From assembly GCA_004335835.1 (NCBI GenBank), contig RWJK01001906.1, forward strand, positions 1 to 24,732: a DNA stretch of 24,732 nucleotides. The letters are read 5' to 3'. A program made the position numbers and the translations under genes. The notes beneath the pieces are model-generated. The model was not told where the DNA came from. It worked only from the letters and a program-made list of their open reading frames with translations, and did not search any database. Source of the stretch: Scenedesmus sp. ARA3 (taxonomy: Eukaryota > Chlorophyta > Chlorophyceae > Sphaeropleales > Scenedesmaceae). Below, piece by piece: positions 20,409-24,732 of this stretch (positions within the stretch are counted from its first letter, which is position 1; every line of letters starts with the position of its first letter).

Positions 20409-23400
20409 TGCTGACACTGATGCCGAACTGGCTCCACATAAGTTCGTCCAAGGTTGCATCCAGCCGCGCTGGTGAGGCCCTGACTGGCCCTTGTGGCCCG
20501 ATGGCCTGCACAATCACAGAAGCAACAGAACCAGCAGTGGTCAAACAGGCTATTCAAACAGCTGGCCAGAGGTGTTGAGTCATCATCATCATGTTGAAGG
20601 CATTGCACAAGGCTCTGACTGGCCCTTGCGGCCCGATGGCCTGCACAATCACAGAAGCAACAGAGCAGCAATGGTCAAACAGGCTATATAAACAGCTGGC
20701 CAGAGGCGTTGACTGAGGCTCTGACTGGCCCTTGCGGCCCGATGGCCTGCACAATCACAGAAGCAACAGAGCAGCAATGGTCAAACAGGCTATATAAACA
20801 GCTGGCCAGAGGCGTTGACTGAGGCCCTGACTGGCCCTTGCAGCGTGATGGCCTGCACAGTGACAGAAGCAACAGAACCAGCAGTGGTCAACAACCGGTC
20901 AAACAGCTTGGCAAACAGCTGGTCAGAGGCATTGACTGACTGGCCCTTGCGGCCCATTGGCCTGCAGTGTAGCAGAATATACAGGATCATCAGTGGTCCA
21001 ACAACTGGCCTGAGGCATTGCATAAGGCTCTGACTGGCGCTTGCGGCCCAATGGCCTGCACAATCACAGAAGCAACAGCAGCAGCCATTGCCCAACAGGC
21101 TATTAAAACAGCTGGCTAGAGGCATTGAGTGGGGTTCTGCCTGGACCTGGCGGCCCAATGGCGTGCAGAGTAACAGAGGCATCATTAGCAGTGGTCAAAG
21201 AGATGATCATGTGCTGTGGCTCACGCATGCAGCTGGTGTCCTGTCAAGGTGGCAATCTTTTGATTAGTATACCCTGTTGTGCGCAAAAGCACTCACCAGT
21301 GGCGGCTTGTGAGGCTGGGTGATCATGCGCTTCAGCTGGCACATGCAACTGGTGCTTCATCAAGTCCACAGCCTTGATGAGTTAAGATGCCTGTTCTGCA
21401 CAACAGCACTCACCAGTGGCGGCTTGTGTGGCTGGCTGATCATGTGCTGTAGCTGGCATATGCAGCTGGTGCTCTATCAAGTTGACAGTCTTTTGATAAG
21501 AATACATGTTATGCGCAAAAGCACTCACCAGTGGCGGCTTGTGTGGCTGGCTGATCATGTGCTGTAGCTGGCATATGCAGCTGGTGCTCTATTAAGTTGA
21601 CAGTCTTTTGATAAGAATACATGTTATGCGCAAAAGCTCTCACCAGTGGCGGCTTGTGTGGCTGGCTGATCATGCGCTGGCACATGCAGCTGGTGCTCTA
21701 TCAAGTTGACAATTGTGATGAGTTGAAATGCCTGCTGTGCGCAGAGCTTCGTCTGGTGGTGGCCTTGCATTGCAGTTTGCAAGTGTCTTCGCTTGACACC
21801 AACTGTAACAAGCATTCTTATGCTTACAACCTCAAAAGCACTCACCAGTGGCGGCTTGTGTGGCTGGCTGATCATGCGCACCGGCTGCACATCAGTGCGG
21901 ATCTCTAATATGTCATTCAAGCCAGACACAGCAGGCCCAGGTGGAGACCGCAGCCCTGCTGCTGCACCCAAGCTACTGCCAATCACACTGAATGCAGCAG
22001 CAGCTGCTGCAGCTGCCTTGGCGGCCCCTGCACTGGGAGACTCCATGCTGAGCCGGTCTACTGACACCATGCCTGCTGCTACTGCTGCTGAGGTAGCTCC
22101 AAAGCTGCTGCTGCTGATGCTACTGCCGCTGATTTGAGCTGCTGAGTCAGCAGCAGCAGCAGCAGCAGCAGGAGAAGCCCAGCCAGCTGTAAGGCCTGGA
22201 GCCGCACCTGCTGCTGCTGCTGATTGTGCAATGCCCGCGCTGCTGCTGCCTGCGATTGCGGGGCTGTCAGGCGCCTGCTGTTGCAGGCGCCTAGCTGCCT
22301 GCTGCGTCAGATCTAAACTCTGGATGGATGATCCAGCAGCAGCAGGCGATGCAGCAGCAGCAGCAGCAGCAACAGCGCCTGCAGAGCTGCCAGCAGCTGC
22401 CCCATCTGCCACGCCATCTGCTGTGCTGAAGAATGCAAACGCCTGCTGCACGGCCTCCCACATAACACCGTTATTTCTGGCTGTAACAGGGTACAGCCGC
22501 ACCGGCCTGTTGCGGGGGAGCTTTGCAAGCACATTATCAAAACTTACAAGGTTGCTGTGCTGCTCTGTTGGAGCGCTTGGCACTGTATCAGCTGCTGACA
22601 TCATCTGTTGGAAGACATGCTTGAAGTTGAAAGCACCATCTGCAGCATTTGGGCTGCTTTCTGCCTCGCTAGCATCTAATGAAATGCCATCTGAGAAAGT
22701 TAGCGGCAGCAGCGGCGTGCTGACCCTACCTGCCGCATTGCTGCTGCTGCTGCTGTTGTTGGGCCGGCTGCTGATGGCCCGTATGCCACTGGCAGCTGCA
22801 GCAGCTGCATAGTTTGCAGCAGGCGCCGCAAACGGGCTGCTGCTGCTGTAGTTGCTGCCGCTGCCGTTGCCGCTGCTGCCGCTGATCCATGCAGCACCTG
22901 GGCTAGGGCTGCCAGCAGTGTGTGCCGCTGCTGCAGCAGCAGATGATGGGCCTGACGCGGCCTGCGCAAGTGCTGCTGCGGCAGCGCTGCTGACATTGCT
23001 GCCGAATCCGAATGCAGTAGGCGGCAGCGTTGTCGCTGACAATTGCCGAATGATCACAGGGGCGTTGCGGCCCCCTGCAGTCATGGTGGAGCCAGCCGGC
23101 GGCGGCGCTGCTGCTGCTGCTGCTGGCGCTGGCAGTAGCTGGCTGTAGCGGATGGCAGCATCTGCGGGCACACGACAGCAACATGAATACCATGAGCTGC
23201 AACAAAGACTGCAGCATGCAAAGCCATCCCTGGATGGGTGTAGGTGCGCCCATGCATGGGCATCCTAACATCTGCTCCTGCTGCCTGCCAGTGCAGTACA
23301 TCATCAAAGCATGAATCAAGGCTTCATACCGTGATCTGGCCCTCCAAAACTGGAAGTATACAGCCCCGGCGCTCAACGCTGTGCAGGTAGTAGTCGTCGC

Positions 23401-24732
23401 TGAGCTCCCACAGCGCTTGCATGCTACAACCATAATGCAGTGAAGTCTCCAACAAGACTCCACTCCTGCTGCTGGCCTGTGCAGGTGCTCTGAACCAACT
23501 GCTCTTGAGCTTTGCATTGTATGATGTATGGATCAATCGCCGTGAACCAGCACCACGAGTTAACACGAACCAAGCCGCTTTGACAGTAATCTGGCCGCAA
23601 GGTCAGAACTGCACAAGCCCTGCTCACCGCTGTGCAGGTAGTAGTCGTCGCTGAGCTCCCACAGCGGCGGCGCTGCGGGGCTGGGCACAAAGTTGCCCAG
23701 GAACAGGTTGATGGCGTCCTGCTTCTCAGCGTCAGTGTATGCGTTGCTGTAGAAGCGCCTGCGGTGCAACAACAGAAAAACGAACAGAAACATATACGTG
23801 CAGGTGAGGGTGTCGAGTCAAGGTCGGTTCGATGGCGTCCTGCTTTGACGCGTCCATGTAGGCGCTGTCGCTGTCTTCAACAGCAAGTGATCATCTGCCG
23901 TGTCACACAGGCTGTTGAAAAGCTACCCACCTGATGGAAGTCATGAGGTCCCGTGACTGTGTGGTGGCCTCCCACTCGCCACGCTTCTTCTGGAAGAACG
24001 CGGCATGCGCCTCGCTGCCTCCATACTGCAGGCAGCAACAGCAGCAGCGGCAGCAGCAGCAGCATGCAGGTCAAATATGGTTCACGTTGCTTCTTCTGTA
24101 AGAACGCGGCATGCGCCTCGCTGCCTCCATACTGCAGGCAGCAGCAGCAGCGGCGGCGACCGACAGGAAGTCAGGTGGCAGGTTGAGGGCAGGGTGAGCG
24201 GGCAGTCGCATAGAACCTTGTTTGTTGTCCAGGTCACAGCTGCAGTGGAGGAACTGGACCACACGCTCACAGTGTCCTGATGGCATCAGCAGACTCTTCC
24301 TAACTGCGCATGATGCTGTGACATTGCAGCCAGCAACGGCTGCTCCGCACTTACAGGTGAAGCCAGTGACATGGAGGCAATCGAGAAGCGCACAAAAAGA
24401 AACCCTCAGTTATAGCAGCCGCGCTGAGCCACTTGTCCTCCGACATCCGATAAGGTGACAGTGACGCATTAATACTTCACTCACAGCCAAGAAGGAGCAC
24501 AGGAGACACGAAGATCACCGCTCAAACACAATGAGCGTGCGCCTCATCTGCAGCGCAACTGTGTGCCCCCATGCCTTCATACATCTTCATCAGCTGACAA
24601 TGCCACAGCAACCCCAGTAGAAAAGCACAGCAACCCCAGTAGAAAGGCACATCAACCCAGTTTATACAGGCCTACCTGCAGTGCGACGGTGTGCCCCATG
24701 CCTTCGTACATCTCCATCAGCTGCAGCGCAAT
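18973..24732 (-). CDS. Gene E: SAC-domain phosphoinositide phosphatase (FIG4/plant SAC1 type), 3' part
   Basis: Exons visible: 24676-24732 (cut by the window edge), 23931-24025, 23628-23758, 21846-23161, 18973-20505; GT-AG, phases 0,2,1,0, 1043 codons plus stop. The first three exons carry the end of a SAC domain: [39 protein letters not shown] and [12 protein letters not shown]. This block follows the catalytic CX5R(T/S) loop, which must lie just beyond the right edge. The family removes phosphates from phosphoinositides on endomembranes; the YYLH end suggests the FIG4/plant SAC1-5 group. After it come about 950 residues of mostly Ala/Ser/Gln low complexity with islands of ordinary sequence: [20 protein letters not shown], two LNDIL motifs ([13 protein letters not shown] and [13 protein letters not shown], one in each of the last two exons), [24 protein letters not shown] and a C-terminal domain-like segment ([15 protein letters not shown] to the stop). 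That extension is much longer than usual for the family. Confidence 0.85.
20590..21180 (-). repeat. Echo array of the 5' edge of gene E last exon
   Basis: Six copies of the exon start (coding [11 protein letters not shown] after a TGTGCAG acceptor) precede the true exon. Equivalent acceptor edges: 20505 (true), 20640, 20746, 20852, 20961, 21055, 21162, i.e. steps 135, 106, 106, 109, 94, 107 bp. Copies nearest the exon are most alike; the outermost has lost its acceptor AG (GCACGC). Read-through from the first echo meets a TGA. Confidence 0.92.
21285..21700 (-). repeat. Echo array of the 3' edge of gene E fourth visible exon, with donors
   Basis: Four copies of the exon end (coding [10 protein letters not shown] then a GTGAGTGCTTTTG or GTGAG-type donor). 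Equivalent exon edges: 21846 (true), 21644, 21529, 21414, 21297 (steps 202, 115, 115, 117 bp). The donor GTGAG is intact in all four. Together with the neighbouring acceptor array this makes nearly the whole 1340-bp intron a product of duplicated exon edges. Confidence 0.92.
23340..23420 (-). repeat. Echo of the 3' edge of gene E third visible exon
   Basis: About 40 bp coding [13 protein letters not shown], identical in protein sequence to the true exon end, lies 251 bp further along in the intron (equivalent edge 23377; true edge 23628). The donor GT has changed to TT, so the copy cannot splice at the original position. Confidence 0.88.
23820..23880 (-). repeat. Diverged echo of the 5' part of gene E third visible exon
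   Basis: The intron before the exon contains [23 protein letters not shown] sequence, a diverged copy of [17 protein letters not shown]. The match is in one frame over about 45 bp; the acceptor is not obvious. Confidence 0.65.
24084..24140 (-). repeat. Echo of the 5' edge of gene E second visible exon
   Basis: A near-exact copy of the exon start, ACTGCAG acceptor followed by [11 protein letters not shown] coding, with equivalent edge at about 24132 against 24025 for the true exon. It diverges where the true exon continues as [10 protein letters not shown]. Short CAG tracts (plus strand) sit beside both acceptors. Confidence 0.85.
24546..24597 (-). repeat. Echo of the 3' edge of gene E first visible exon
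   Basis: A copy coding [12 protein letters not shown], against [12 protein letters not shown] in the true exon (24676-24732). It lies about 80 bp into the intron, and the donor position reads CTGCAG|ATGAGG in place of CTGCAG|GTAGGC. The region from 24610 to 24650 also has a short CAGCAACCCCAGTAGAAA direct repeat. Confidence 0.8.

Noticed and set aside
19175..20578. 467-aa plus-strand frame rich in Cys, Leu and Ala
   Set aside because: It is the complement of Gln/Ala/Ser homopolymers of gene E read in another frame; poly-Cys and poly-Leu runs come from CTG triplets.
20580..21180. Dispersed transposable element or satellite as the source of the repeat
   Set aside because: The unit contains the coding start of the adjacent exon and its acceptor, and similar arrays at other introns have unrelated sequences, so this is local duplication, not a mobile family.

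Overview
The window is nuclear DNA from a green alga. The evidence is short exons broken by spliceosomal introns with GTGAG/GTGCG/GTAAG donors and TGCAG acceptors, very many CAG/CTG triplet tracts, TGTAA polyadenylation signals, long Ala/Gln/Ser homopolymer insertions, and a plastid-type protein beside a plant-like SAC phosphatase. A core chlorophyte such as Scenedesmus/Tetradesmus or a volvocalean would fit, but I cannot name the genus from sequence alone. There are no bacterial operons, insertion sequences or CRISPR arrays.

All five genes I can reconstruct lie on the minus strand, so they read from right to left. From the right edge: (E) 18973-24732, the 3' part of a FIG4/plant-SAC1-type phosphoinositide phosphatase with a C-terminal extension of roughly 950 residues, 5' end outside the window; (D) 14574-18406, an endonuclease/exonuclease/phosphatase (EEP) protein, six exons, 589 aa; (C) 10078-12425, an F-box/leucine-rich-repeat protein interrupted by two apparent, mutually compensating frameshifts and preceded by an assembly gap inside a CAG tract; (B) 3365-8865, an eight-exon 564-aa protein with an N-terminal membrane segment, related to an uncharacterised family of cyanobacterial and plastid proteins; (A) 1-1118, the 5' part of a secreted protein with a signal peptide and an in-frame repeat ending in MRRSLLQ, running off the left edge. 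The exon models of A, B, D and E close in phase at every junction I checked.

The most unusual property is shared by many introns: they are packed with tandem, partly degenerate copies of the adjoining exon edge, often with its splice site. I call these exon-edge echoes. Unit lengths are about 93-135 bp. They lie beside most internal exon boundaries of gene B, beside exons 5 and 6 of D (and after its stop codon), beside one exon of C, and beside every exon of E in the window. In the clearest cases the copies are evenly spaced (110/113 bp alternating in B intron 1; 123 bp twice in D intron 4; 93 bp three times in B intron 6). Two arrays would still give an open, in-frame insertion if an alternative acceptor were used. 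Intron growth and splice-site duplication in this genome therefore appear to proceed by tandem duplication across exon/intron junctions.

Nothing shows that the five genes act together. The SAC and EEP proteins are both members of phosphatase superfamilies, and I treat their adjacency as a weak hint only.
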